64,000 nt of DNA from positions 5,952,001 to 6,016,000 of the forward strand of contig JAWQUS010000023.1 of NCBI GenBank assembly GCA_036365455.1, read 5' to 3'. Positions 40,188 through 51,774 of this stretch are shown piece after piece. This stretch comes from Macrosoma leucophasiata. Taxonomy: Eukaryota > Arthropoda > Insecta > Lepidoptera > Hedylidae. The translations under genes and the position numbers were made by a program. The notes below the pieces were generated by a model, which ran no database searches, was not told the DNA's origin, and was given only the letters and a program-made list of their open reading frames with translations. Positions within the stretch are counted from its first letter, which is position 1. Each line of letters starts with the position of its first letter.

Positions 40188-40279
40188 TTTGGAGTGTATA
40201 TATTGTTATATAAAAATAACCACTTTTTACTTAATGCATATGTATGAATACACGGTACATATAACAAAACAACATTTTT

Positions 40280-40483
40280 TACAATTTTTATCTGTTTGTC
40301 TGTCTGTTTGTTCTCGCTAATCTCGGGAACGACCGATTTTGCCGGGACTTTCACAGGCAGATAGATTAGGTAATAAGGAGTAACTTAGGCTACTTTTATA
40401 CTAGCTGCGCTCTCGATACTTCGTCCGGGTAGATACTGAACTATCATAAATTCTCACGCGGACGAATTCGCGGGCACAGCTAG
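40280..40483 (+). mobile_element. Helitron-like 3' part
   Basis: GCTAATCTCGGGAACGACCG … GACGAATTCGCGGGCACAGC-TAG|T. Confidence 0.55.
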
Positions 40484-40544
40484 TATAATATAAAAAAAGA
40501 AAATATTTTATTTTAAAGAAATTATTTAATATTTGTGTTTTTGT

Positions 40545-40694
40545 CCATATGTTCATATGTTTGTAACGTTTTCACACAAAAACTAAGGGACCAATTTAAA
40601 AAATTCTCTCACTATTTGAAAGCTGCATCATCACTGAGTGACATAGGCTATATTACATTAATTGTACACGAGCGAAGCCGGGGCGAGCTGCTAG
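40545..40694 (+). mobile_element. Helitron-like 3' part
   Basis: Ends CGAGCGAAGCCGGGGCGAGC-TGCTAG|T, like 9818-9894. Confidence 0.5.
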
Positions 40695-40889
40695 TCAACA
40701 ATATAACACTAGCCAATTATTATCGGCATTGTTCTCCTGCTAATGAATCTTCGTGAGTCGACAAGGAACTTGTTGCCGTTTAGTCTTGTACGTTATAAAG
40801 ACAAGCACACACCCAATCAATTATGTTAATTAACTGAATAAAAGCTTGCAATCAGTCAGAAATAACTGCAGAATATTGATATAATATTT

Positions 40890-41103
40890 GACTTCACGCT
40901 TTTATTCCTCGAAGGGGTAGGTAGATGTAAATGCACGGATTCAAGCATACATACAAATACCCGCGATTCGTCTGATACGTTTTGCTCTATAGTAATGCCC
41001 AATAACGCCAATAGGTGGTTACCTTTTTGCCATCTGCGGACACATTGCCGAACTCCGGAAGCGGCACTGGAGAATTTCCAAAAATCGGAAAAATCCCAAT
41101 AGC
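40890..41103 (-). mobile_element. SINE-B, old 5'-truncated copy
   Basis: GACTTCACGCTTTTATTCCT, CGAAGGGGTAGGTAGATG and AAAAATCGGAAAAATCCCAA. A 20-30 bp internal rearrangement is present around GCTCTATAGTAATGCCC. Confidence 0.8.
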
Positions 41104-41107
41104 ACTT

Positions 41108-41232
41108 ACCTTTCTTCAGTATGTAGCGTCCGCTATATAAGGCACCACCTTGTGGACCACTGAAGTACTTGATTAATACGAAAGATGGCGTATGACCGAG
41201 TTGCATTGCACATACGAAGTTTTCTCAACAGT
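41108..41232 (-). repeat. Interspersed repeat Y, copy 1
   Basis: Minus strand: AATGCAACTCGGTCATACG, then GGTGCCTTATATAGCGGACG-CTACATA. The same sequence occurs on the plus strand at 48690-48830. It has a good-looking donor (AAAG|GTAAGT), but repeat membership argues against an exon. Confidence 0.65.
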
Positions 41233-41778
41233 TGCGTTAAATACAACTTTCCAACGTTTATTGCAGGGTCGCGGCTCGCCATGCGCTAAAACCTAGCCTG
41301 ATTGCAGGAATATTTCCACCTGTTGATAAGTACAAACATCCATAGATTTGTATAATTGAGCAATTTCTGTAAAAAAATATGAGTAGACTGTGTTTTAAAT
41401 TTTGAAGCTCCATTTCGAAATAAAATGTTTATCAATATTTATTTTTTTTACTAAGAAAGCCGGTAAGTAGTTATTTAATAATAAAATAATTATAATAAAC
41501 AACCTCATAATAGCTATCTTCTTGCTATTTAAGAGCCGCTAAACTGAAGTAATTAATGGTATTTAACTTTTCTCCACAAGCAGAGTAAATATTTGTATGA
41601 CCGCCAGCTATTTGTGCTGGATCTACATGTGTTATGAATATGTTACAGTAACTTTGATACAGCTATGGGATTAAAGCAATAATAATATACCTTAGTAGCT
41701 TTTGCGCGAACTTCCTTGAGCTTTATAACCCGTTTTTAGTATTTCGGAGCCTTCAAGGAACTGTTACCGTGCAGTCTG
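41233..41778. other. No recognised feature
   Basis: AT-rich intron-like DNA. Confidence 0.4.
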
Positions 41779-42063
41779 ACTGATGGTAGAGCTCCAGTGA
41801 TGGAGCTCGCGGGCGTAGGCACCACCGCATTACCTAATATACTTGCCGCTAAATAGTAGTGTTCAGCACTATCGTGTTCCGGTCAGGTGGTAATATACGG
41901 CTCTGTAATTTCCAGCACAGAGGCATAACACTTAATGCCTCAGGAGTGGCAGCGCATCTGCATTTTTACCTCTGGTCATTGTGTAGGTGTCTATAGGCTG
42001 CGGTGTTCACTTAACATCAATGTGAACTGCACGGTTGTTTACTGTCATTACATAAAAAAAAAA
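41779..42063 (+). mobile_element. SINE-A, full length
   Basis: Head GAGCTCCAGTGATGGAGCTC, complete body, A-run. Confidence 0.9.
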
Positions 42064-42557
42064 TTGTTGAAGAATTCTCGTCCTCTTATGGGCGGTGGGG
42101 TCGTCATGTCCCTACGCCTTTCTAGTCTGAGGTAATCTGCGGATTGAATGACAGGTGGAAGGACATGGTGAAACTATAACGGTTCCTTTATCACTCCAGC
42201 CAAGAAACGTCTACAGCCGGACATAGCCTTAAAGTGTTGGCGTATTTTTAAACAGAACCCTACATAGCACGTGCTCCAACACGCACATGACTGGTGATTT
42301 AGTATAATTCACAATTACTAAAAACGCTTAGTCTGCATTGACCTTTTCGCTGGTATCAGCTAATTAATCTTACATTACTGAGATACGCGAACTGGCTAAA
42401 TATTCCGCTTAAACCCGTTCCAGCGCTGGGTTCATTTAAACTGTAATCAAGGATTTGAAAATGCGGTGCAAACAAAGGATAGATTACATTGGAATTCAGT
42501 CTGAATTATTTATTTTCTTTAATACTTAAAATAGTTTCTGCTTTTTGCTTGATTTAT
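42064..42557. other. Repeat X-like scrap, otherwise nothing
   Basis: GGACATGGTGAAACTATAACGGTTCC (42160) resembles the GGACATGGCGAAACTATAAGGGTTCC of repeat X. Confidence 0.45.
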
Positions 42558-42736
42558 TCATACTAATATTATAAATGCCAAAGTAATTTTGTCTGTCTGT
42601 CTGTCTGTTACCTTTTCACGTCCAAACGACTGAACCTATTTTAATGAAATTTGGTACAGAGATGAGAGTTGACTTTGAGAAAGAATATAGGCTACTTTTC
42701 TACATCCACGCGGGCGAAGCGGCGGGCAATAGCTAG
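42558..42736 (+). mobile_element. Helitron-like element, complete
   Basis: Starts TCATACTAATATTATAAATG and ends GGGCAATAGCTAG|T, 179 bp. Contains a GTCT microsatellite and TTTCTACATCCACGCGGGCG. Confidence 0.62.
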
Positions 42737-43395
42737 TTCTTGATAAAGGACTTTAGAACACGTACTATAATATAAGCTCACCTTCTGTATTAAATGAAAC
42801 CCATAATTCGACATCGGGTAGTATAATGGTCGTCGATACATAACAATTTTAGACCCAAAAATAATATGATCAATCATATTTTTGTATACTTAATAGTTTA
42901 CATATACAACGTGTAACAGGATTGAATGTACAACCCGAAACTAGTTGGTTCAGAATCGATAACTGAATCGATTTTGGGCATTTTTAATATACGTTACATT
43001 TTGTCCCAAAATTAATTACTATTGAGGAAATTATTGTCACCCATTTGCTGAACAGTCAATACAAACAAAAATGAGACTAACGTCTATCCAAAATAAAATG
43101 CTAGTCTCAACAAGTTTATTAGAACTCGTTGAGACGTGCATTTTATTATTAATAATAATAATGCCGTTATCTAACATAGTGCGATGTGATTAACGTGCCA
43201 TGGTTGAAAATTGCATAGACATTGTGGTAAATGGTGTTGAGCGCCATCTGTTGGCTATCGTTGACATTGTGTCTCTGTCTGTTCCTATTAGAGTTATAGA
43301 CACCAAAACTACCGCACCTATTTCGATTATGCGTTCAGATTGATTGTTATGATTCTTTTGTTCATAACAATAAAGTTAAGATGTAATCAATCTCT
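42737..43395. other. Unannotated; imperfect hairpin at 43096-43147
   Basis: AAAATGCTAGTCTCAACAAG is roughly inverted as AACTCGTTGAGACGTGCATTTTA. Otherwise no feature. Confidence 0.45.
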
Positions 43396-43465
43396 CAGTT
43401 AATTCGAATACGTTCCATAAATGTGCCCATATAAATACAAAAGTGGCAACATTTTTAATCTAGAC

Positions 43466-43626
43466 CAGAGGTTCCCAAACTATTTTTTCTTGTAGACCCC
43501 TTTCAATATTTTTCTGGTTTCTGTGATTACATTCCCATATTTTAAAATTTTAATCACGCCTACGTAGACCTCCATCGAGTTCCATGGACCCCAGGGGGTT
43601 TATATGGACCACTTTGGGAATCACTG
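43466..43626. mobile_element. hAT-type MITE in family K
   Basis: Ends CAGAGGTTCCCAAACTATTT and GACCACTTTGGGAATCACTG. 8 bp flanks ATCTAGAC/ATCTATAC (43458-43465, 43627-43634) differ by one base. Terminal CAG.G.TTCCCAAA and the 8 bp target are diagnostic of hAT elements. 161 bp. Confidence 0.9.
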
Positions 43627-43856
43627 ATCTATACCCCTTTGCCCTTATTGCGACTTAACCGCAGCGTTTCTGATTCACCGTGTGTCCTAGTTCCCACAGT
43701 TTGAATATCCCGACTTTCGTGGCGACATGTTTGACGCGTGTACGGTCGGGGTTATATTTGTGCTGACGGTGCCATCGAATTTTCTTTCCGGGCAGTATAA
43801 ATCGAGTGGAAAGTGACTGGCGAAAATCTTGAAAATGCCTTTGGAATCTATGTTAA

Positions 43857-43988
43857 TTTTTTTTTATATAATTGAAGTGGTAAACAATCTTGCAGTTCAC
43901 ATTGATATTAAGTGATGACTGCAGCGTGACGGCACCCACACAAAGACCAAGGTCAAAATGCGTTACCACTCCTGAGGCTTAAGGTGTT
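43857..43988 (-). mobile_element. SINE-A, 5'-truncated
   Basis: Tail through ATGCGTTACCACTCCTGAGG-CTTAAGGTG. Confidence 0.82.
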
Positions 43989-45502
43989 AACTTTTATACT
44001 CTTTTGTGTTAATTATCATTACGTTGATTTTAAGATGAAGCAAGATTTTGCGGCATTTGATTTTCGTACGCTCCTTGAAAACCCTAGATCAATCAAAAGT
44101 AATTTAACAAGAAGTCAACTGTACTTTGGGCTTTTGATAGAGACGATCTGTATATTATTAGACCATAACATAATTTAAAATAGATGATGACGTAAAGCTA
44201 ATATTAATATTTTAGAGCGATATCTTGGATATTATGCGCCTATAAATAAAGCAAAGCTATTATCAATTTCCATGAGACATTCAAATATGTAACATGACCA
44301 CGCATATCTATTCAAACAAACAAATCTACTCGTATAAATGGAAAAGCGGTAACATTTTTAATCTAGATCCTCATCACTTAACAGCACTGCTTCTGATTCA
44401 GCGCATGTTCTAGTTCCCACAGTTTCAATATCCTGACTGTCACCGCGACGTGTCTGACACGTGTACGGCCGGGGTGACATTTGTGCTGGCAGTGCCACCG
44501 AGTATTCTCTCCGTGAAATATGGAGATAAAACTCGGTGTAGAGTAATTGGCAAAAGTCTCATGGTTGTGGCTGTGTTAAGGCTAACAAAACAGTTTTGTT
44601 TTTTATAATTGATACGTCAGTTATTATTGGGGTGTAAAATGACACTGATACATTTTTTGATACTCTTATGATTATGGCTTCATAATAGAAACAGCATGTT
44701 ACCTACGTTACGGGTTTGCACGGGTGCAATGTTACATTACTACTAACATAATAAAATGTATGTTTAATAAGCTTATATCCAGAATAGCGTTCTGATTGTG
44801 AAAGTATTATCATGATCGGTTTGTTCAGTGTTTCCCAAGATTAGCCCCTACAAACAAACTAAGGTTCAAACTGTATCTCTTATATTAGTATAGATAGTAT
44901 TGAAAAGTGTATTATGATTAAACTTTATTAAAATATTCAATTTCAGTTTTGTGGATACACTTGAAATTCGAATAGTGTACTCGGTTTAGTTATAGTCCTG
45001 ATCTGTCTTGTCCAATTTGTATATAACCACGTGTTCCATAATTACACATAAACATACAAACTAACAATTCCCCCATATAAATGCGCATATTGTAATATTT
45101 TAAATCTAGATCTCTAATCACTTAACAGCAACCTTTCCAATCTAACGTAAAGAGTGTCCTAGTTCCCACAGTTTCAATATCCCGACTGTCGCCACGACGT
45201 GTCTGACACGTATATCGGTCGGAGTGACATTTGTGCTGACGGTGCTACCCGGTTTTCTCTCTCGGATAAATCGAGCAGAGAGTGATCGGCAAAAAATGTT
45301 GCAAATGCGATTTGAAGCGAGGGTTAAATTAAAACACGCGGAGAATGTCCCCTGCCACTAAAAGATGTTCGCCAAAATGGCTCACGCGTGCCATTTCTTG
45401 AACCACATAGTGCAGTTTTGTAAGTGTTTTAAACTCCATAACACTTTAATAGTGGTACTCTTACTATGAACCATGATTTTACGTTTAAATCAATCAAAGC
45501 AC

Positions 45503-45590
45503 GGGGTGTGTCAGGACCGGGATATCTGGCGCTTCACACTCTCTGCCTACCAGGTTGGGGATTTGGCGTGAAGTTATATACATAAATAGA
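45503..45590 (+). mobile_element. LINE-Q 3' end
   Basis: GTGTGTCAGGACCGGGATAT, CTCTGCCTACCAGGTTGGGG and GGCGTGAAGTTATATACATA. Confidence 0.82.
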
Positions 45591-45992
45591 AAACGATATA
45601 AAACTAATGTCTATGTTTAAGTTGATAGTCATGTATATTTTTTCAGACGAACCAATCAATCCCTAGAAATGTAAAAGCAACATTTACTTTTTAACATTCA
45701 ATTCGAATTTTGCAGACACATTTAGAATGCTAACGTTGTACACGGTTTAGTTATAGTCGTAGTTTCTGTTCACGTTCCATAATTACGCATACATCTATAC
45801 GATTAACAAATCCCCACATAAATGCACAAACGGTAACATTTTTTATCTAGATCGCTTATCACTTAACGATGACGTTTCCGATTCAACGCGTGTCCTAGTT
45901 CTCGCAGTTTCAATATCCCGTCTGTCGCCGCGACGTGTCTGACACGTGTACGGTCGGGGTGATATTTATGCTGGCGGTGCTACTAAGACCGC

Positions 45993-46289
45993 GACTTCAC
46001 GCCTGTAATCGCGAAGAGGTAGGCAGAGGTAAATGCATGCATTTAATCATACGTGCAAACACCCACGATTCGCCGGTTACGTTTTGGCCCATGTTACAGG
46101 TGGCGAGCCTATTGACATATCCGGGCTCATTACCAAACTTGGTACTAGGAAATTTCCAGAAAATTTAAAAATCCCAATAGAACCATATAGGATTTTACAC
46201 CGTTATCTCTAATATCACCCTACCCGGGAATCGAACTCATTACCTCAGCGTAGTAGTAGTGGCCTGCTACCACTAGGCTACTGAGGCAG
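45993..46289 (-). mobile_element. SINE-B, full length
   Basis: From GACTTCACGCCTGTAATC to the tRNA-like head (GGGAATCGAAC, CTGCTACCACTAGGCTACTG-AGGCA). It interrupts the last K unit after GCTACTAAGACC. Confidence 0.92.
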
Positions 46290-46394
46290 TTGATAAGCTT
46301 AATTTGCTTGTCTACTGTGAAAACGTCATGTATGTGCCCTTTAAATAGATGAAAACCCAAACAGCATGGTATGGCACCACGGCACTAACATCTG

Positions 46395-46587
46395 ATGATA
46401 AATGGTTACCTATTATATTCAACATTATCGTATTCCGATCAGGTGGTTACGTACGGACTTGTATTTTCCGGCACAGAAGCATAACAACTTGGGCCTAGCA
46501 ACACATTAATATTTAAATCTCTGGTTTGCATTACTCACCAACAATGTGAACTGTTCGGTTGTTTGCCACTTCATGACATAAAAAAAT
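46395..46587 (+). mobile_element. SINE-A, strongly diverged
   Basis: GATGATAAATGGTTACC, CGTATTCCGATCAGGTGGTT, TTTTCCGGCACAGAAGC and GTTTGCCACTTCATGACATAA are recognisable; the head is lost. An old copy. Confidence 0.72.
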
Positions 46588-47127
46588 AATTCGTAAGTAC
46601 CTATTTATAAAATATTTTATAGATTTTCCTCGTATAACATTCTTCATGCTTTTTATTTATGTTTAATGCTGTGTTTTGCGTTAAAAGTACAAGAAAAATA
46701 TAAAAAGTATAATTTTACGTCATTTTGTCCTTGTATGCTTTGTGTAAAACTAACGCAAACTGAGACAAATGTAAGGCCAAGGTAATTATTCAAAAAGTTA
46801 GTGTCGCTCTGTACGCGTATAGTAAGATGTATATTGCTCTTACAGTAATGCAGAAATGTGCTGTCCCGAGTGGAACGTTTACTTCTACTGCCTAGCCCAC
46901 TCAGACTCAATTAAATTATATAGTTAATATACATACTAAGCTTGTATCTCTCCAAAGGGATGGATAAAGTTTAATGAATATGTCAAAGGAGTGAAAATAA
47001 TTCCAATATACAATTTTTTTTAATCAAAAAATCTTAGAAATAAATATGCATTTCACATGGATGTTAAGTGAAGACTGCAGCCTATAACACAAAAACCAGA
47101 TGCAAATAAAAGATAATAAAAGTGCTT
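46588..47127. other. Unannotated apart from a SINE-A tail
   Basis: A reverse SINE-A tail lies at 47042-47100 (GATGTTAAGTGAAGACTGCA-GCCTATA). The 85-codon minus frame 46653-46910 is unrecognised. Confidence 0.5.
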
Positions 47128-47597
47128 TTCTGCTTAGACATCTAACACCTACTCACAAAATCTACGAGGACACAAAACCAATGAATATAAAACAACTATA
47201 CATACATACATACATACAATACATGCATTATTATTAGAAAAATTATAAATAAAAATGTCCATAGCAACTTGTCTTTTGTAAGTAAATCGCAAATATGTAA
47301 ACGTAGTCTTCGACGACCTAGCCTACTTGTTCTGCCAAGGGTACGAACAAACTTCGCGAAGAAAAGCATCACCTTTGAAGGAGCACAGTTATATAACAAA
47401 TTACCGTCTGATATAAAAAATGTAGACTCAATTGGCAGCTTTAAGTCACAACTGTTCCAACATATTTTGGATAATTTTTGTAAGATTAAGTTTTCGACGA
47501 CGGCGACGTTAGAATTAATACATTTATTTTGTTAATAATGTTCTCATGTAAGTGGCAATGTATTGTCTTTTTTGAGAATAAATTACTTGAACCTAAA
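47128..47597 (+). pseudogene. Non-LTR retrotransposon RT C-terminal end (CR1/Jockey-like)
   Basis: LTPTHKIYEDTKPMNIKQLY (47135-47200) is followed, after an AT/ACAT-rich region with stops, by RRPSLLVLPRVRTNFAKKSI, TFEGAQLYNKLPSDIKNVDS and FKSQLFQHIL, stop at 47533-47535. R-T-N-F-x-K-K-S followed by LYNxLPxxIKN and FKxxL is the common C-terminus of insect CR1/Jockey-type ORF2 proteins. A short 3' UTR with GAGAATAAATTACTTGAACC ends it. Only ~110 of >900 residues remain; the catalytic RT is absent. Confidence 0.75.
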
Positions 47598-48689
47598 TGC
47601 GATGCTTTTAATGAATATTTTTTATTTTTTGTACAATAAATAATAAACTTTTTATTTTTCTCAGTTGCCTTTTGTAGTATTTAAAAAAACAATTACTTAA
47701 ACTTCCCTTCATACAAGATTAGTTTCATTTCCTGCCCGATTCAAATGTAGACTAAAGTCAAAGCCATCCGAACTGCAACTAACTATCGATAGTTTCGAAG
47801 TCAATACCCGTTCTTCATTACTTACGTAGCTGCTACTTTGATAGGCCAAATCAAATGCTGGAACGAAGCCAGAAGCTACTAACTTACTGTTGACAATGTA
47901 GGCATGAAATCGGATTCTGTCACACCGGAACAACTAATTGAATGGTTTAACTTTGAAACATGTCACTGAAGTTTGAACCCTGGCAAACAGGTACAGAGAT
48001 CAAGTTTCAATGATAATGTCTCTAAGCTCATGCCACAACTGATAGTTACGTGCATTACAGACTGACGTATAATTATTCGAAGCTGCTTGTTTGGTGGTAG
48101 TAGCGTTATGTAGTTCGAACTTTGAAAGCCTTCATAGTTTCTGGTTTGGTTGGTTCAAATATGTTCTTAAGCAAAGTTACGACTCACTTTTGTTTTAACT
48201 ACGACTGTTTTGAAAACTTATTACATTTATGTGTAGGATCAATGATCCCAATTACCAATATCGGTTCCGAAAGAAAAAATTTCAGTACATCATTTCAGAG
48301 TTTATTTTGAGATGGAAACAAACTAAGATGTATAGAATCTTAGAATTTTATCTTGCTTAAAAATATTCAAATCAAACCTGAGACTGTTCTTGAAGGCAAT
48401 TCTTTTTGCAGGACGAGCATAAGATAATATTCTTATCCCGTAAAGTCGATACGAATATCGTATTTTGAAGTTCGCCAGGATTATAGTATTTTATATATAC
48501 ATATTTTTAGCCTTTTTTCTATGATATGAATTTCCCTAAATCTAATGTATCTGTGGAGGTACGGGTGAAAATGTTCCTCTGACGTAAAGGAAGGGTCCTC
48601 CGAACGGACACTTCGTCACCTGGCGTGGTCCACCGAGGCTAAACAATTAACATTGGGAAGTTGTATGTAGGACAATTCTAGCGATAACT
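47598..48689. other. No recognised feature
   Basis: AT-rich sequence with only short unrecognised frames. Confidence 0.4.
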
Positions 48690-48830
48690 TCGTATGCGCG
48701 ATGCAACTCGGTCATACGTCACCTTCCGTACTAGAAAAGCACTTCGTGTTTGTTTGTCAGAACCCTACTAAATGGGCGCCTTATATAGTAGACGCTACAT
48801 ATCGTATACTCCTACTAAAGAAGTACCATT
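48690..48830 (+). repeat. Interspersed repeat Y, copy 2
   Basis: GATGCAACTCGGTCATACGT and GCGCCTTATATAGTAGACGC-TACATA pair with the reverse of 41108-41232. Confidence 0.62.
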
Positions 48831-49014
48831 CATTTATTCTTTAGACTTTTAGACTATGGCATGGTACACGACCGTGACTTCGAAGTACAAAATTACGTAG
48901 CGCGCCATAGTAGCTCTGTAGCATATACGCGGTGTAGCGCTACATATTACCTACCAAAAATTTCCATAGATTTACTTTATTATTATTAAAAGGAATAATT
49001 TTTCGTAGACAACC

Positions 49015-49378
49015 TTTTAGACCAGTGATTCCCAAAGTGGTCTATATCGACCCCTGGGGGTCTATGATAACGTGAAAGGGGTTAGCGTCAGCGAAAAAAA
49101 AAATTGGGGGTCATGAAATGAAAATGGGGGTCCATATTCATTTCATATGGGGGGATAATGGATCTCAACACATACACTGATAGAACCAATTTACTTACAT
49201 CATACCAGTGATTCCCAAAGTGGTGCATGGGAGAATCGATGGGGGTCTACGTAGGCGTGAATAAATATTGGAAATATGGCAATGTGATATAAATGTAGCA
49301 AGGACGGGGGTCTACAGAAACCAGAAAAATTGTAAAGAGTCTACAAGAAAAAATAGTTTGGGAACCTCTGTTTTAGAC
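49015..49378. mobile_element. hAT-type MITE, compound, perfect 8 bp target duplication
   Basis: TTTTAGAC flanks exactly (49015-49022, 49371-49378). Ends CAGTGATTCCCAAAGTGGTC and GTTTGGGAACCTCTG. A second internal CAGTGATTCCCAAAGTGG at 49207 shows that a complete ~164 bp element like 43466-43626 lies inside the right half of a related element. Confidence 0.93.
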
Positions 49379-49571
49379 AGTACCTAAATATCAACATTTG
49401 TTCTAAAACTTTTCAAATTGAGTCTTAAAAAATAAGCTATTATATAATTTAATAACGAAACATAGTATCCGATACGCTAATCTAGGTCACTAGTCTGTAT
49501 TTAGATGAAATCAATTATGTAAATCCGTTCACCTGGTTATCCGTGGCATGAACCAATAATTTACTGGAGTT
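49379..49571. other. No recognised feature
   Basis: AT-rich filler between two mobile elements. Confidence 0.4.
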
Positions 49572-49680
49572 TTAAAACGTAACCGGCGAATCGTGGGTGT
49601 TTGCATGTATGCTTGAATGCATGCATTTACCTCTGCCTACCCCTTCGGGGATTACAGGCGTGAAGTTACGAAGTTACGTT
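49572..49680 (+). mobile_element. SINE-B 3' end
   Basis: Last ~105 bp from AAAACGTAACCGGCGAATCG; the tail GAAGTTACG is duplicated (GAAGTTACGAAGTTACGTTTT). Confidence 0.9.
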
Positions 49681-49909
49681 TTAATTCGCTATAATTTTAC
49701 TTTAAAAGACTATCTGGATGGCTTGGTGGTAAGTGGACCACTATTACCTGAATGTTTAAGCTAAGAGAGCTATACAGTGTAACGCGGGATGATATGCAAT
49801 CTCGAAAGGAGGTGGAACTAGACCGAAATCAATCGACAAAACAATTTTTTTTTAACTATTAAAAATCCCTCCTTATCGATGCACTATCGACGTTTCAAAA
49901 CCATCCTTT

Positions 49910-50220
49910 TTAACTGACTTCAAAAAAGGAGGAGGTTCTCAATTCGACCCATTTGTTTTTTTTTTCGGTTACTTTTTATGCCAAGTCCCATGAGATAGGT
50001 AAAGAGTGTGAAGCGCCAGATATCCCGGTCCTAACACACTTGATCAGGTGAGTCGTAGTCTTCCTGAGCCTCTGAAACTATTCACATTCCCATTGCTGAG
50101 ACAGAACAAGATACCTATATATAAGACCAGGCGAATTAGTCTGCCCGTGACCACGGTAGCTGGAAAGCGACCGAAATGTCGGGTATAAGAAGAAGTTGGG
50201 AGTTGTTGTATATGCGAGAA
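49910..50220 (-). mobile_element. Mixed repeat debris incl. LINE-Q tail
   Basis: ACTTCAAAAAAGGAGGAGGT-TCTCAATTCG (49918) is the reverse of the motif at 8724. 49990-50045 is LINE-Q 3' sequence in reverse (AGCGCCAGATATCCCGGTCC). GTGACCACGGTAGCTGGAAA-GCGACCG (50149) is another common repeat motif. Each is a scrap. Confidence 0.6.
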
Positions 50221-51284
50221 ATTCTGCAAACATAATTTTTACAATGTCTGAAAACCTCGCGCTCTCAAATGTCTCACCTGCGAAAACGCTATTGTCTACC
50301 GTGACTAAGCCAGTCCTGAATATTTATTATACACACGTCGGATGCGTCAAGTTGACTATCGGAAACGATAAGGCATCTATATTAAAAATGTTACCGATTT
50401 CACATTTATAATAACTTTTTCATTGAAATTGAAACATGATTCCTGTATGCTTATTGCGTTTGTTTCACTTCATGACATAAAACTCTTGGTCAAGGGCCTC
50501 TGAAATCATGTACATTCGCAAAAAAAAAAATTAAGAGCGAATGATGGTCAATATAAAGATCAGACACCGAAGTTTTTTGTTTTAAAATTGATTTGACAGA
50601 TAATATTGTATGACATTTTCACGTCAGCTGTCATGTTATTATGGGAAAGTGCAGATAATCGCACTTAAAAAAATGGAACCATGCTATCAAGAGGAATGTC
50701 CAGTCTTAGGTAATTAACACGTTCGTTTTCTTTAGACTTAAATACATAATTACTTTAGTACATAATTATAGGTCAATGTTAAGAGGTTGAATAGGTATGT
50801 TTAGTATTTACCTTAAGTCTAATTTTCTTAACAGAATAACTAGCAAAGTGTGAAGTTTCATAAAATATAATTATTTTATAAAATGTTTGAAGTACTAGCT
50901 ACTTTAAAATAACAAAAGCCTTGCGAAAACTTCTTCATTACACGCACGCGAGTTTCATATACGTTACAAACTTATTAAAACCTTCTTGGTCTAGTTTTCT
51001 CGCGTCTAGTTTTCTTGCGGAATTATGTTGAGTTTAAAATACGTTAGGTTTGTATCATTATTGTCTCATCATTATTATGAGACAAACTAAATGTTTTTCA
51101 AACAACAAATAACGCACAAAGAAATTATGAAAAAAGTAACTTAATATTCTAAGTTTTTTTATAATTTTTTTGTACGTTTAAAATATGGCCATTGAAACAC
51201 CATCATTAGTACTAGACAAAAAAAGGTTTAAGGTATTAAATGAAACAATTACCGTTGAATAGAGATGTGTAAAAATCAGGATAT
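50221..51284. other. No recognised gene
   Basis: AT-rich. 50280-50360 (CTAAGCCAGTCCTGAATATT, GGATGCGTCAAGTTGACTAT) is repeated in diverged form at 53190-53260, so it is an interspersed or duplicated segment. Confidence 0.45.
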
Positions 51285-51345
51285 TTCTACTCATTTTCTG
51301 CTTATCCCATATGGAGCTTGACGTGAAGGTACATACATGTCTTGG
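51285..51345 (+). mobile_element. LINE-Q 3' end, degraded
   Basis: TTCTGCTTATCCCATATGGA-GCTTGACGTGAAGGTACATACATG. Confidence 0.6.
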
Positions 51346-51505
51346 GATAGGATACCTAGAACCTCTAGATAAAGAGATAGGTTCACTAATGTTTCACTTT
51401 CGCCGACAAACGTTACGCTAATCTTCATTTCAAAACCAACGTTTTGTACACTATTTATTCCACATATATACAATTCCGCACATGTATCATTTCGTATCGG
51501 TTCTT

Positions 51506-51759
51506 ACTGGTGGTAGTGCTTCTGTGACGGAGCTCGCGGGCGTAGCCACCACCGCATTACCTTATATACTTGCCGCTAAATGGTAGTGTTCAGCACTATC
51601 GTGTTCCGGTCAGGTGGTAATGTACGGCCCTGTTATTTCCGGCACAGAGGCATTACACCATAGGTCTCAGAAGTGGTAACGCATCTGCGTAGGCTGCAGT
51701 CATCACTTAACATCAATGTGGACTATATGCTTATTTGCCATATTAATTACAAAAAAAAA
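51506..51759 (+). mobile_element. SINE-A, nearly full length
   Basis: Head degraded (GTGCTTCTGTGACGGAGCTC); internal deletion between GCATCTGCG and TAGGCTGCAG. Confidence 0.88.
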
Positions 51760-51774
51760 CATATTTATGAAGTC

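Larger units (their letters stand above)
35463..40830. repeat. Family BB: three diverged copies
   Basis: 35463-35620, 39765-39935 and 40700-40830 share CCAATTA.TAT, CATTGTTCTCCT.CTAATGAA and GACAA.GAACTTGT, followed by GACAAGCACACAC in the last two. Direct orientation. Confidence 0.72.
43396..45975. repeat. Family K: four diverged direct repeats
   Basis: Cores at about 43410-43830, 44320-44560, 45075-45300 and 45800-45985 share ATATAAATGC-type leads, TTTTTAATCTAGATC, CACTTAACA, TGTCCTAGTTCCCACAGTTT, CAATATCCCGACTGTCGCC, GACGTGTCTGACACGTGTAC, GGTCGGGGTGACATTTGTGC and TGACGGTGC. Spacing is ~870, 745 and 730 bp. ACGTGTC-T-GACACGT is a perfect short hairpin in three copies but broken in the first, so pairing is not clearly conserved. 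One copy is split by a hAT MITE, another truncated by SINE-B. Confidence 0.82.

Noticed and set aside
41108..41206. Exon-like minus-strand frame ending at AAAG|GTAAGT
   Set aside because: The same sequence recurs at 48690-48830 (repeat Y) and the acceptor side is poor with a stop just upstream.
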